Source: Sipunculus nudus
Lineage: Eukaryota; Annelida; Sipuncula; Golfingiida; Sipunculidae
Length of the DNA: 64,000 bases
Direction of reading: 5' to 3'
Assembly (NCBI GenBank): GCA_026874595.1
Contig: CM049314.1
Location: forward strand, 30,269,729-30,333,728
Part shown: in pieces, positions 20,797 to 32,889 of the stretch
Layout of the letters: each line of letters begins with the position of its first letter
How positions within the stretch are numbered: the stretch's first letter is position 1
Program-made: the position numbers and the translations under genes
The notes under the pieces: generated by a model
Databases searched by the model: none
Told to the model about the DNA's origin: nothing
Seen by the model: only the letters and a program-made list of their open reading frames with translations

Positions 20797-23700
20797 ATAG
20801 TCCAGTCAACGAATGACTTAGGTTGGACAAAAATGTTATCAGAGGTTTCTCACCTGAAATTGATTTATTTATGGTGTTTTAGTTCACAATTAAAACCCCA
20901 CCCGATTCCACCCATGGCAAAGTGTCATTTTCACCCCAAATCCAAGATGGCCGCCATTATAAGAGGTGAAATATTTAAATGGCCATAATTTCATAACTAA
21001 CAGACATAGACACACATTTAAGGTGTCATATCCAACTAATATTGGGATGCCCGTTCATTTGGTGACACTTCTGAGGTCATAAATGGTACACTTCCGGTAT
21101 TAGGTTAAGGTCAATATCAAACTTCGCAGAAAAAAAGTCAAAATCGCCATGATATGGCATTTTTTTCAACCAAATATTATAAAAATATATCACAAGTAGG
21201 ATTTACATTTGATATTAGGCTGCCCATTCATTTGCTGATACCTCTTAGGTCATGAAAGGTACAAATCTTGCATAAAGGTCAAGGTCAATGTCATACTTCC
21301 AAGAGAAAAAGCAACAATCGCCATGTTATAACATGTTTCTGCAAGAAGAGGCATAGGAATGCATTTAAGTTGTCACTTCTAACTAACAAGATAATGCTCA
21401 TGGCACTTCTGAGGTCTAAAAATGCATATATAATGTATTAAGGTCATGGTCAAAGTCAAATCTGGAAGAAAATAAACAACACTTGTAATGGTAGGGTCCT
21501 TTTTTCAACGTGTTACACAAACATATTTTAAGCGTAATTTCCACTTGACTTTAGGATGCTGAGGATGCCCAATCATTTGTTGATACAATAAGGTCATAAA
21601 AGGTGCCTATCGAGCAATAAGGTCAAGGTCAAAGCCAAACTTGGATGAGAAATAGTAATAACCGCCATTATATAGCATGATTTTGCAGGAAAGTGACCTA
21701 TAAAACATTCAAAGTGTCATTTCCATCTAGCTTCAGGATGGACTTCCATGTGGTGATAGTTCTGAGGCCAGAAAGTTATAGATTCATGCATTATGTTCAA
21801 GGTCAAGTTCTCAGGAAAACAGTCAAAGGAAATGACATTCAAAGTGTTTTACATCTAAATTAAGAATGGACTTTCATGTGGTGATACTTCTGAGGCCAGG
21901 AAAGGTTCATATCATGCATTAAGGTTTAGGTCATGTTATTTCGAAAACACTAGAAATGTAGATGATGTGACGTTTTTGCAAGAAACTGACATAGAAAAAC
22001 ATTGAGGGCATCTCTTACAATAGAATTCCCATTCATTTTGTTGCTTAGGCCATAATTTGAACATATCATGCATTACGTTCCATGGTTAATACCAAATTTG
22101 GTAGGGGAAATAAGCCAAACTCCCTATGAAATGATACATTTTGGAAAAAAATATGACACTAATGAGATGCAGGTAGGCCATTTAACTTGTCATTGTGACT
22201 GTTTTGATAATGCCCAATCATCGAAAACGAAAACAAATTTCACATGCGCAAGTTATAATACGTTTGAAAGACAGATTAATATGAATCTATCGTACCATAT
22301 ATATGCAAAATTCATGTACATTCCATGAAGTTAGGAACCATCAGCATTATCTCCTTCAAGCGTATCCCTACTTTTAGTTTGTGTTACATTCTTGCAAGCA
22401 ATTTCTTAGCATTAGCCACTTACTGTTTTACACAGCAGATCATCAGGTAAACGCTTATGAGATCAGGTTCCCCCTACAGTTGCACTTTACTATTTTGATA
22501 TGTTCAGGTGCTGCTGGTTGTGTAACCCTGATAGGCAAACTAGCAATGGGAGATAATTTCAAACCCCACACCTCCGGAGGATGTTACTGTCACACAATGC
22601 TTGGACCTGATGATATTTGCTAGGAGATCCAGGAGAGAGATCTAGATAACATCTGTTAGGATAAGCCGCTGATGGATATCCATCTGTATTCTTACCCCTG
22701 ATGCATTCTTGACAGGGTTAAAAACAAGAGTCATTGTCAAAGGCAGATTCTGATAGATATCAGTGATATGCTTTGCAGAAGAGAAAGTCAGAGTAAATAT
22801 TTCTGATGAGCATGCAAAAGGAAATGAAGAATGCAAGATCTGCACGACAGCGTACATAACTTTTATTCCTGCTACTAAAAGACCATCATCTGTTGATGCA
22901 GAGTTTGCTGATGCATTTGTCACACAGACTAATACCACAGGTAAGTCGATGTAGTTTAAACCTGCTTATGATAAAATCAAAACGGACAATTTGTGTGACT
23001 ACAAGAAGAGTAGTTAGATTTTGACCTCACGAAATGACTACTCCGTCTGCATTCTTAAGGTAGATGCGATACCACCTGAAACCAATGTGGCATTGACAAA
23101 GGTCAGACTTCCATAGTCATCGCATATATCATCAGGCCTAAGCATCGTGATGCACATTTTGTTGGTGAAAGTCGAAGAACATTACCTCCTTCTACATACT
23201 CAACAGAGATATTTGTTTGACCATCTCTTAATCTTGTGCAAAGGATCTCGCGCAACCTGTCAGAATCAGCCGCTGATATAAACGCTGGGGTTTAACCTTG
23301 TCATGTATGCTTCGGGGGAACGGTTTCCACCCACTTTGTCCATTGTCTATCAGGGTTACACAACAAACAGCACCTGAATATTTCGAAATAACTAAGTGCA
23401 ACTGTAGGGGTTACGTGATAAAATAAACATGTACCTATATCTAGGGAGGAGCTGAATATACTTCACCAGTATGTTACCAATGAACAGCAATTGCTTCCAT
23501 GAAATGAACACAAACTGAGAGCAGAGATACGGATAATGATAATTATGATTGTGATCATGATGATGAAGAAGGTGATGGTATTCTTAATGATGAATAGGTT
23601 CACAACTTCATGGGTTATAGATATACATGTACGATATGAACTGGATTCATATCAAATTATTAATCACATGTATTGTTACAAGCACATATCAAGTTTCTTT

Positions 23701-24766
23701 TCAATGATTGGTGCCATGTTTACAAAATCATGGGGATGGGCATTTTCCTATCAAGTTTTGCATTGGCATTGACCTTGATGCATGGTTTTTACATTTCCTG
23801 ACCTCAGGAGAACCACCGAATCAATAGGCATTCTGATATTAGCTAAGAGTTACACCTTTATAGTCACTTTGTTGCAAAAACATGCCATATCATGAGCAGT
23901 ACTGGTGTTTTTCAATCAAACCTGACCTCGACCTTGATGCGTGATATGGACCTTTCCTGGCCTAAAACTATCACCAAAAGAATGAATAATCTAAATTTAG
24001 ATGGAAATGACCCTTTGAATGTGCTTCTATGTTACGTTCTTATAAAACACATGCTGTATCATAACGATTATTTTTTCTTCCAGGTTTGACTTTGACCTTG
24101 ACCTCCATGCATGGAATGTACCTTTCTTTACCTTAGAAGTACCGTACCACCAAATACATGAGAATTCCACAGTTAGTTAGAATTGACGACTGAAAATGCA
24201 TTCCTATGTAATTTTCTTACTAAAACATGCCATCTCATAGTGATTGTTGCTTGATCTCTTCCAAGTTTGACCTTGACCTTACAGCATGATATAAATCATT
24301 TCGACCTCAGATGAACCACCAAATGAATGGGCAGCCTAATGTCAAATTGAAATAATACTTGAGATAAGTTTTTATAACATTTGGTTGAAAAAATGCCATA
24401 TCATGGCGAGTTTGTTTTTTTTCTGCCAAATCTAATCCTGACCTTGACCTTTATACGTAATATATAACTTTTATGACCTCAGAAGTGTCATCAAATGAAC
24501 GGGCATCCTAATATTAGTTGGAAATGACACTTTAAATGTATTTCTGTGTCAGTTAGTTATGGAATTATGGCCATTTAAATATTTCATCCCTTAAATGGCG
24601 GCCATCTTGGATTGGAGGTGAAAATGACACTTTGCCATGGGTGGAATCGGGTGGGGTTTTATTTGTGCACTAAGACACCATATACGAATCCATTTCAGGT
24701 GAGAAACCTTTGATAACATTTTTGTCCCACCTCCATTGATAAAAATCGTTCATTGACTAGACTACA
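20797..24766. mobile_element. 4-kb foldback element with tandem-repeat arms
   Basis: The outer ends are inverted copies: TAGTCCAGTCAACGAATGAC at 20799 against its inverse near 24745-24765. CCAAATCCAAGATGGCCGCCA at 20936 matches its inverse at 24596, and CACCCGATTCCACCCATGGC at 20907 its inverse near 24640. Each arm is built of roughly 200-bp units carrying 'AAGGTCAAGGTCAAA', 'CGCCATGATATGGCAT' and 'CATTTGGTGATACTTCTGAG' (about six units left, four to five right). Near the centre the arms also pair (AGGTGCTGCTGGTTGTGTAA at about 22506 against its inverse near 23350). The two arms differ by many substitutions, so the structure is old. No transposase was seen. Confidence 0.75.
22716..22941 (+). 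pseudogene. Decayed coding fragment in the foldback, possibly hotdog thioesterase-like
   Basis: On the plus strand a protein-like stretch reads DAFLTGLKTRVIVKGRF, two stops, then EEKVRVNISDEHAKGNEE and CKICTTAYITFIP, ending at a consensus donor CACAG|GTAAGT near 22941. The order (basic strand with KGR, VRV strand, acidic SDE turn, C..AYITF strand) resembles hotdog-fold acyl-CoA thioesterases, but this is pattern impression only. Upstream, TMLGPDDIC at about 22595-22620 has a partner TMLRPDDICDDYG on the minus strand near 23150-23120, so two decayed copies face each other across the palindrome centre. In-frame stops make this non-functional. Confidence 0.3.
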
Positions 24767-24919
24767 AGGCAATTCAATGTTTAACTATTATCCATCATTT
24801 CTTAGTTATTGCGCAATACTCATAATAAATTCTAAATAAAAATCCATAAAGTACATAAGTCAGAAAAAATCAAGTAAAGCACATTTTATCTCAGAAACAT
24901 TTCCAAACTTGATTATGTT

Positions 24920-25540
24920 TATAGACACAAGGGCACTGCAAAGCGCAGCATCCTCTCGCACGGGGCATTATTAGAATGGGTGTATTACAGAGAGTAAAAA
25001 TGACGAGGGCAGCTCACTGGCCTTGACCTCAAACTAATTAGGGTTCTTCATAGCCTAAAATGGGGCCATAAGCTTTTTCAACGAATAGGTGCTGTGGCCG
25101 TGATCTTTGACCCCGTGACCTCAAAATCGATAGGGGTCTTCACCCATGGTTGGGTGAGCCATATGTGCAAGATGAAAGGTTTTGGTCGAACGGTTTGACT
25201 TTAAATGGGTCAACAAGCTTTTTCAAGAAGTGGGCCCTGTGGCCAGGACCTTTGACCCCGGGACATCAGAATCTAAAGGGTTCTTCATCTATGGTTGAGT
25301 GAGTCATATGTGCAAGGTGAAAAGTTTCGGTCGAACGGTTTGGCTTGAAATCGATCCATAAGCAAATTCTTGGCGGACAGACAGACAGACGGACAGAAGG
25401 AAGGACGCACGAACGGAGGCGTTTCGATATCACGTTAGAATATAAGTTAGATCCAGTTGTGGCTCTGTAGTATACACAGAGCCACATGTCGGCCACTGCC
25501 TTCATTTGTGTATACTATACAGAGCCATAACTGGGTTTAA
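24920..25540 (+). repeat. Tandem repeat with GACGGACAG tail and terminal hairpin
   Basis: About 2.5 units of roughly 135 bp (TTTGACCCCGTGACCTCA, GGTCTTCACCCATGGTTG, GGTCGAACGGTTTG) followed by an ACAGACAGACGGACAG run and a hairpin at 25459-25485: GTGGCTCTGT, 7-nt loop, ACAGAGCCAC. An imperfect inverse of the hairpin region follows at 25506-25533. Similar units occur at 46170-46850 and 61880-62740. Confidence 0.65.
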
Positions 25541-26034
25541 GAAATTAGTACACTTATCATATTAGCACAGAATACTTGACTTAGCTCATAAAGGCATGTA
25601 CCAAATGGATCAATTAATTTAATTCGGCCATGTTCGTGCATTTTGTCAGATTACACGTGCGTTTTATAATATTTTTTTTTATAAAAGGCCCAACAGGTGG
25701 ACAAATATAATCGTAGGCCGAACAAAGCTCGATTTGAAACCTACGTTGATCTATCTTTTGCGAAGAAATCCATTTAACGTCCAGGATGGACGGGGGGCGG
25801 GGATGACTCGCAGACACACACACACACATATATATTATACATACATACATACGTACATACACTGTGAAATATTGTGCGTTATGTAACGCGACAAAGTTGT
25901 GGCAGCAGAGCACACGCTGCGTAGTAGCGTAATTTTTACGCACATTTAAATTACAGTATTCGCGTAATTTTACGCGATAAAGTGCATGATTTTAAGCACA
26001 TTGATATTTAGATATAGATATTGATATATATAGG

Positions 26035-26035
<1 letters not shown>

Positions 26036-26094
<59 letters not shown>

Positions 26095-26146
26095 TAGTAC
26101 GAGATTTTAGAAAATAAGATATTATGTAGGTAACCAAATTTTATCA

Positions 26147-26200
<54 letters not shown>
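26036..26200. repeat. Two (TA)n microsatellites
   Basis: AT tracts at 26036-26090 and 26153-26200 separated by about 60 bp. Confidence 0.95.
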
Positions 26201-26202
<2 letters not shown>

Positions 26203-26356
26203 ATTTGCATTATATAAGTAATATTATCTTATTAGTGGGAGAGGGGGGATATTACATTGACTCCCCCCACCCTTGCCAAAAAGTGGGGTCATTTATACCC
26301 CGACCCCCTAATTATTTTCGCCCCTGATCCTCTGAAAACAAAAAAAAGGAGCCGTT

Positions 26357-26612
26357 GCAAATTCTCAATGCACACCAAATTTCGAATTCTCCATGCACAC
26401 CAAATCTCGAATTCTCCATTTATGCACACCAAATCTCGATTTCTCCATGCACACAAAATCTCGATTTCCTCATGCACACAAAATCTCGAATTCTCCATGC
26501 ACACAAAACTCGAATTCTCCATGCACACAAAATCTTGAATCCTCCATGCACACTAATTCTCGAAATCTCCATGCACAAAAAAATCTCGAATTCTCCATGC
26601 ACACATAATCTC
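26357..26612 (+). repeat. 25-bp minisatellite, about 10 copies
   Basis: The unit is close to ATTCTCCATGCACACAAAAT plus CTCGA. It has few stop codons in any frame, so several overlapping ORFs on both strands appear. Since 25 is not a multiple of three, each ORF cycles through the three readings of the same unit. Not coding. Confidence 0.9.
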
Positions 26613-27204
26613 GAACTGTGCCACAAATTAGTTTGAAGATTTGACGCATATTTTCCTCGCTGTAAGGGATGTACCTAAATATGATAAACGGCACGATCTT
26701 TTATTTTGAAGAGGTTGAGAGCACAAGTATATAATAATGAGAAGGTATATTATCGATTCATATATTAGCCCAAGGTTCACGTTTAACGTTTTGCTTTAAG
26801 AATATGTTCTTTGCCTGAAAGTATACAATACAAAGATTGCTGTGAATACATTTGTGTCATGTGATTTCACGTCAACGACTTAATTATTTCATACACCCTA
26901 TTCATATTTTTTGTAATAAAAATAATAATAACATTTATTATAATCATTGATTAGTAATATTAAAATAATTATAATTTAAGCACTGGATTTAACCCAGACC
27001 TTCCACCGGGTAGTCCATGCAAAATATTAACGCATGTTTTCCCTTCTATCAGTTAGCAGAGGTTTCCTCCACTCCCCCTCCCCCCCCCCCTTCTTATTTC
27101 TGATATATTATTTTTTTAAATCACGTGACAGGATGTGAATTCATCGACGTGGGCATCCTTTCATACAATCCGTTTTTTTTTTTTTATTTATTGGTGTCAT
27201 TTAT

Positions 27205-27480
27205 TATTGTCTCCGCCAGGAAGGTAAGCGATTATCCCCGTTTGTGTGTGTTGTGTGTGTATTTTTTCACAACATAACTCACACAATCACGGAATCTCAT
27301 GAAATGTTCAGGTCATTTCGAGAATGAGCCATTAAAGAATCGATAAGATGTTAGTTTGGATCTGGAACATGATCCCGATTCAGGAATGTCATCAAGGAAT
27401 ATGCATAAATGTAAAGTCACTTGTGACAGAATGAACCTGGGAATATGGGCCGAATAATGAGTTTGGTTTCATATTCGTGT
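27205..27480 (-). repeat. Dispersed repeat, inverted copy
   Basis: It starts with GTCTCCGCCAGGAAGGT and ends with GGGAATATGGGCCGAATAA, the inverse of the family at 1690 and 7780. Confidence 0.5.
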
Positions 27481-28511
27481 GGTTAAATATTCACGATCTT
27501 CACTTCCTCAGTAATTCGCGACGGCTTCACTTCGCGATTTACTATACAGTAACTTAAACAGTGTACATAACTATCATATCATGTAATTTACTAAATATGT
27601 ACGCACAATTCTTCATGCAAGTAGTAACATTATTTTAATTACCTATCTCTGAATTATGGGTCACATGCTGTTATCCTCTGCAGTAGGGTCGTCCTATTTA
27701 CAAAGGTTTTATTTTCGCGATAACTTTTAATATCGTGAAAAAGGGATTGACATATTTCAAACGTGAACATGAATGAGGGTGTGTCTATTTTTGGACACTT
27801 ATCAACCCAAGTTAACAAGTTTTTTTTTTGTAGTTTCAGTAAATTAAAGAAGTAAACAATTCGCAGGTAGTTATCATTTCATTAACAAAAAATTAAAGTT
27901 CAAATATTTCCAAAGTATTTCTCTAGGTCAAAATAGTCAACGCAAGCTTATTGATTATAAAATCAAGTTTATCATATGGAATTATTTAAGATTCATGTAT
28001 GGGGGTTCTCTCTGTATTCTGAGTATGCGTTTATATAACCAGTAAGCAATTGTATATACTAGTATATTCATTTAATCTGTTATTACAAAACTATGTAATC
28101 TTCTGCACACCTTGGATGAACCTGATATTTCACATATGCATGGAAACCAGTGGCATACTAGTTTTGAATACTTGTGAAGAAAAACACAAAAAACTATTTG
28201 TTATTTCGCAACTTTATAAAGGAAACGGGATGTAACATATTTATATCACATGCTGTTAAGGCAGACATTTTTGGACACTTTTAAGATTCAATGATACATA
28301 TCATAACATTCTTGTTTTATTACTTTATGTTTATATATTATTGCATATTGTTGACAGAAATAATTAAAAGAACTAAGTAATTATTATCTGTCATTTCCCA
28401 GCTATTAAATATTAAAAGTTTGTAAAATTTCTTTATACTAATTTAGATTCTTATTCACTATTAAAATTTTTAGTCACTAGCCTTCCTGAAAGATGGGTAA
28501 AATGGTATGTT

Positions 28512-28855
28512 TTAGGCCAAAATAAAAAAAAAGGTATGGTTCTCAGGTACTTTTTTTCAGAAATCAATGCGGGCGGGCGGGTTTTTTATATTTAATTTTT
28601 TGGTATGTTTCGAAAAAAAATGTCAATTGATAAGGGAAAAGCATGATAATAACAGATTTATTTTCCTAAACAAGTAAAAGCACTACATAATAAAGGAAAT
28701 TGCATGATTTTATCTTCTTATAAGAAATGTCCGAGCGGCTGCAGCTCATAATTGGTAAGTTTCTATTAAAAATCTAAATAAAAATTTTTGATGCGGGGGT
28801 TTAAAATTGATGCGGGCGGTGCCTGAGAACCATACCTTTTATTTTTTTGGCCTTG
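28512..28855. mobile_element. MITE with AGGCCAAAA termini
   Basis: About 344 bp. The left end AGGCCAAAATAAAAAAAAAG continues GGTATGGTTCTCAGGTAC. The right end is the inverse: GCCTGAGAACCATACC followed by a T-rich stretch and TTGGCCT. Next inside come GCGGGCGG at the left and GCGGGCGG at the right. Partial relatives are at 60352-60540 and 62995-63070. Superfamily not determined. Confidence 0.7.
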
Positions 28856-29364
28856 TATGTGATACTATAATTACCATATATCAGGAATATCTATCAGCAA
28901 TTAGAAAGCCATGGCATATGGTTTATCTTCACTTTCTTATCTTCACTTTCTGTAATGGTATATAAAGAGTGAAAGGGTGAACCGAATAACTATATAAATC
29001 AGGAAAATGGAGCGCCATTTATGTATATTGGTCATTAGATTACATCAGATTGTATATTCTGAAGGAGCAACTGCACTTACACATGTTATTGTGAGAGCTT
29101 ATTTTGGGATTGATATTGATATAATGGAAATAGGTGTAGTTACTATATTAGTGTTTTTGTGTTGTTATTGTGAAAAGGGTACTTAAAAAAATCAGGTAAA
29201 GTACAGATGTCCGTATGACATAAGAAGTCGTTCAAAAATTTGTGATGTCAACTACAAGCAAAGGGCATTTGTTATTTTTGGAAGAAAGTGGTATACCTTC
29301 AAAGATTACTTTTATAATGAGTTAATAAATTGAATTGTTTAAGAAATATCTCATGGCGTCACAA

Positions 29365-30060
29365 CTAAAAATATAAATCATGAATGTAAGAGGCATGAGA
29401 AATTTCAATAAGAGAAGAGCTATTTTTGGTTGGTCTAGAAAACATGAAGCTAACATAGTTTTACTACAGGAAACATACAGCACAGAAAAAGATCATTACT
29501 TGTGGAAAAATGAATGGGGTGGGAAAGTCATTATGAGCCATGGTACAAATCATAGTAGAGAAGTGGCTTGTTTATTGTCTAATAAGTTGTCTAATAAGTT
29601 CTCCTAATAAGTTCCAATATAATATTATTGAAACAATAAACGATGATGATGGAAGATTAATTATAATCAAATTAGAAATATGTGTTACTTCATTTATATT
29701 CATAAATATATATTCTCCAAATACAGAGAGATCACAAATATTGTTTTATAAAAAATATATGAACAAATTTTTAAAATGCAAGTGACACAAGATGATGATG
29801 TTATATTGGGAGGGGACTGGAACTGTGTTCTTACAATGAAAGATAAAAAAGGGGGACAAATGGTGCTTAAAACAAAAGTTATTAAATAAATGATGAGGAT
29901 AAAAACTCCTAGATGTTAATATTATCCCGGCATTTAAATCTGATCATTCAGGAATAACTATAACAAAAAAAGAAAGAAATATCGTGAATTTGAAACCGTC
30001 GCGAACTAATTACCAAACAGAGTAAGCGAATGAAAACACGGCTTTGGGAGCATTTCTAAA
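29365..30060 (+). pseudogene. LINE ORF2 fragment: AP endonuclease domain only
   Basis: Three shifted frames together show the complete endonuclease: MNVRGMRNF (29380), VLLQETYST with the catalytic Glu, WGGKVIMSHG, INIYSPN, LGGDWNCVLT followed by DKKGG (29800-29865), and FKSDHSGITI with the catalytic SDH (about 29935). Frameshifts occur near 29600, 29770 and 29885, with stops between. GGDWN...DKKGG is a style I associate with Tx1/L1-type elements. No reverse transcriptase follows; the copy stops near 30060 and is followed by an ATT-rich tract. It is dead. Confidence 0.85.
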
Positions 30061-30094
30061 TAAAGAACCCCCACATTCCTAACAATGTAGATTT

Positions 30095-30260
30095 CTAGTT
30101 ATTATTCATATTATTGTTATTCATAATTATTTATATTATTATTATTCATATTATTATTGTTATTAGTAATAATAGTAGTAGTAGTAGTATTAATAATAAT
30201 ATTATTATTAGTATTATCAGTAATATTATTAGTATTAATATTGTTATTAATTGATTTGTA
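30095..30260. repeat. (ATT)n-rich tract
   Basis: Imperfect TTATTATTA / TAGTAGTAG repeats directly after the LINE fragment. Confidence 0.85.
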
Positions 30261-30559
30261 TAGTAATTTTGGCATGGAGAGTGTCAGCTGTATGCTTATA
30301 AACATGTAGGCACTTAGGTACAGCATCAGATATATGTGACCCATGGGTCATGGCGCTCAGGTTGCCAGCAATATATGATATATATGACACTATAGGATAG
30401 CCATAAAACTATTACTCGCAGACCTTAGTTGATTAATATGTTTGGGCCTGGGATAAAGTCCGATATGCTGTGGATTTAAAACTTAGATCCTATATCTTTC
30501 AGGGAAATGAAAGATGGATTAGATAGATTAGATAGATAGATAGATTGACAGAAAGATAT

Positions 30560-31060
30560 GCAAAGCAAAGCAAAATTAAAATGGACAGTCATCACTTCAA
30601 CAGATGCGAGTGAGGCAATCACAACGTCATCATGGTCGCGTTACACTGTAAGACATCAGGCCTACTCCCCGTCAGCTATCAGTATTTGGACTCGTCCATT
30701 AATGCCATCCCTGCTGTAAAGTAGGCTGGCCGACGGCCAGGAAGGTCCCAGCCTCCTCACTTTTCTGCGTGCATTTGAATGATACAGACGTACTGGCCCA
30801 CGTCTGGTCAGCACTAGGTTTAGTCATTAAGACGTGTTAAGGGGCTGAAGGATAATCGACATAAGGCGAATTTCAGAAGTCTGCCGCGACCCTTCTAGCT
30901 CCCTGTTTATCACGCTTAACTATCAGACTGGCAGTATAATATAAAGGACAGATATTTCGGCTACTTGGTAATTTAAACCTAAAATTCTGTGTTGTTTTCT
31001 ATTATCTGTGGGAAAAATCCTACAACACAAGCTCAATATATACAGCGATTTATCCGTGCA
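30560..31060. other. Less AT-rich unique segment, no gene assigned
   Basis: The part 30600-30900 has higher GC and CpG content than its surroundings but no long ORF or splice-bounded coding stretch that I recognise. Confidence 0.35.
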
Positions 31061-31663
31061 ATGATATGTTTTCCTCGTATGTGGAAAACCACATTGACGT
31101 CCAACTAAATAATCATATATTTATGCATGACTTTTACCAGACGTTTTGTAAATGGTATATTCACATATACAATAAAATTAAAAACAGGTTACCCTAAATG
31201 TTCACATAGCATTTAACAGCAGGTTATCTGACATTTGTTATAAAGTCAATAGTGTTCTAACAAAGCAGACCTTTGAAGGAGATCGAACTCTCTTGATGCT
31301 ATCAGTTTGCCCATACTGCCTGTTATGAGATTCAATAAAATATTCAAATCACTACCGTTATTAAATTCGATGTGTTAAACAATAAATGATAAAGGATCGA
31401 GGACGTTATATATAAGGGGTTAAAAAACTGTTATTTTAGACGAATGTTTAGATAATTTTATATACATATTTTTTATTTGTCATTCTCTTTATGTACCCTG
31501 TGTGAATTTTATAAATGCTCTGTATCTTGCATGTAATGTGATACTTTATCATTGTTTTAATGTTTCGTATGTAATTTTATGTATGTATTCTTGTTAGTAA
31601 ACCACTGTCCAGTATTGCATTATATGTATGGGCGGTCTAACTTATTTAATAAACTATAACTAT

Positions 31664-31890
31664 CAGAAGCGGGTCCAGAGGGGGGGGGGGGGTCCAGGGG
31701 GTCCGGACCCCCCCCCCCTTTTTTTCACCCGAAGCAACTTTTTTTAAAGGGTTTTAGACGACATTTTGCGACCTAGACCCCCCTCCCCCCCCCCCCTTTC
31801 CCGGACCTGATGACATTTTTTTAGGATTTTCATTAGTCCTCCTGGGACGGACCCCCCCCCCCCCTCTCCTAAATCCTGGATCCGCCCCTG
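31664..31890. mobile_element. hAT-type MITE with GC-rich ends
   Basis: The left end is CAGAAGCGGGTCCAGAGG, the right end CCTGGATCCGCCCCTG, whose inverse CAGGGGCGGATCCAGG is a common hAT MITE terminus. The interior carries long G and C runs (31680-31720, 31780-31865). Flanks share only ACTAT, so no clean 8-bp duplication. Confidence 0.6.
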
Positions 31891-32456
31891 ACTATATATA
31901 TAGTCCGACAGCAAATTAGTCTGACTGATCCAGGCAACATCTGAATTGGCTCTTCTATGCGAAAGTATGTGACTGAAGGAAGGACATATACGAACGGACA
32001 AGCAAGGACCCCCTGATTACTGCCCTTGCATGGACGGACAGATTGAAATCATGACTACTTTAGGGCATATAGGGCCGATCCGACGGGATACATATGACCT
32101 GTTGGACCGTTGGCCTGTCGGACAGTGGACTGTTGGGGCAACGGGCAGACCTTATTTTAGCAGAAATATTTTTGCCATAACTAAGCATTACCAAATGTCA
32201 TGAGCTTAGTTAAATTCTGTGAACACAATGCATTTACTCTGTCATTTTTTGCTTCTGATTTTTCCCTATGATTCTTTAAAGGCAGGTAATAATTAGCTAA
32301 GTATTTAGGGTGTGGTGCAATGCCAGTTTTTGTGTACATGTGGGGGCGGGGGTAAGATGTTATGTGAGTTTATACATAACATATTCTTTTTTTATACTCG
32401 GGAGAATGTTAAGTACTTATTTAATGTTGGGATTAAATTTTTCCTACCTTTGACAG

Positions 32457-32532
32457 TGTCGGTGTCCAACTCCATATCGTGACCCGTCATGTACCGTTGT
32501 CACAATGATCGGCGTGAACTTTCCCGTGAGGT
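32457..32532 (+). other. Possible isolated exon, orientation ambiguous
   Basis: Inside the long-TIR element a short CpG-containing stretch has a strong plus-strand acceptor (TTTTTCCTACCTTTGACAG) and reads CRCPTPYRDPSCTVV. On the minus strand it reads NLTGKFTPIIVTTVHDGSR up to a donor-like CAAAG|GTAGGA. Neither protein is recognised. Confidence 0.2.
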
Positions 32533-32889
32533 TATCAGTATTAAAGTATATGCTAATATATACATGTATGACCTGTGTTAAGGATGACAGAGCATAGTCA
32601 TAGCACCACGAGAATTCGATCTCCTTCAAAGGTCTGCCATTGTTGGCACACCATTGATTGTTCAACAAACGTCAGATAACCTGCTGTTAAAAAAGAATGT
32701 GACCATTTAGGGTCAACCTTTATGTATGTTTGTGTACATATCAATATACCGCTAGCAATATCTCTGGCAAAAGTCATCCAAAAATCCTTTTTTAGATAAA
32801 ACATGTTTTGTCCATTCACAAGAAAAGCATGTCATTACTCAATTAAGTGTCTATCTGTCTCTCCCTTTATCTCTCTGTGTCACGGTGAC

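Larger units (their letters stand above)
31065..32830. mobile_element. Element with about 200-bp terminal inverted repeats
   Basis: The left arm 31065-31290 pairs with the right arm 32610-32830. AACAGCAGGTTATCTGAC at 31217 and its inverse at 32674 match, as do CTTTGAAGGAGATCGAA at 31270 and its inverse at 32618, and GCATGACTTTTACCAGA against the inverse of TCTGGCAAAAGTCATC. The interior holds a nested hAT MITE (31664-31890). No transposase recognised. Confidence 0.6.

Noticed and set aside
26257-26694. Four overlapping ORFs on both strands
   Set aside because: All are readings of the 25-bp minisatellite; the peptide simply cycles through the frames of one unit.
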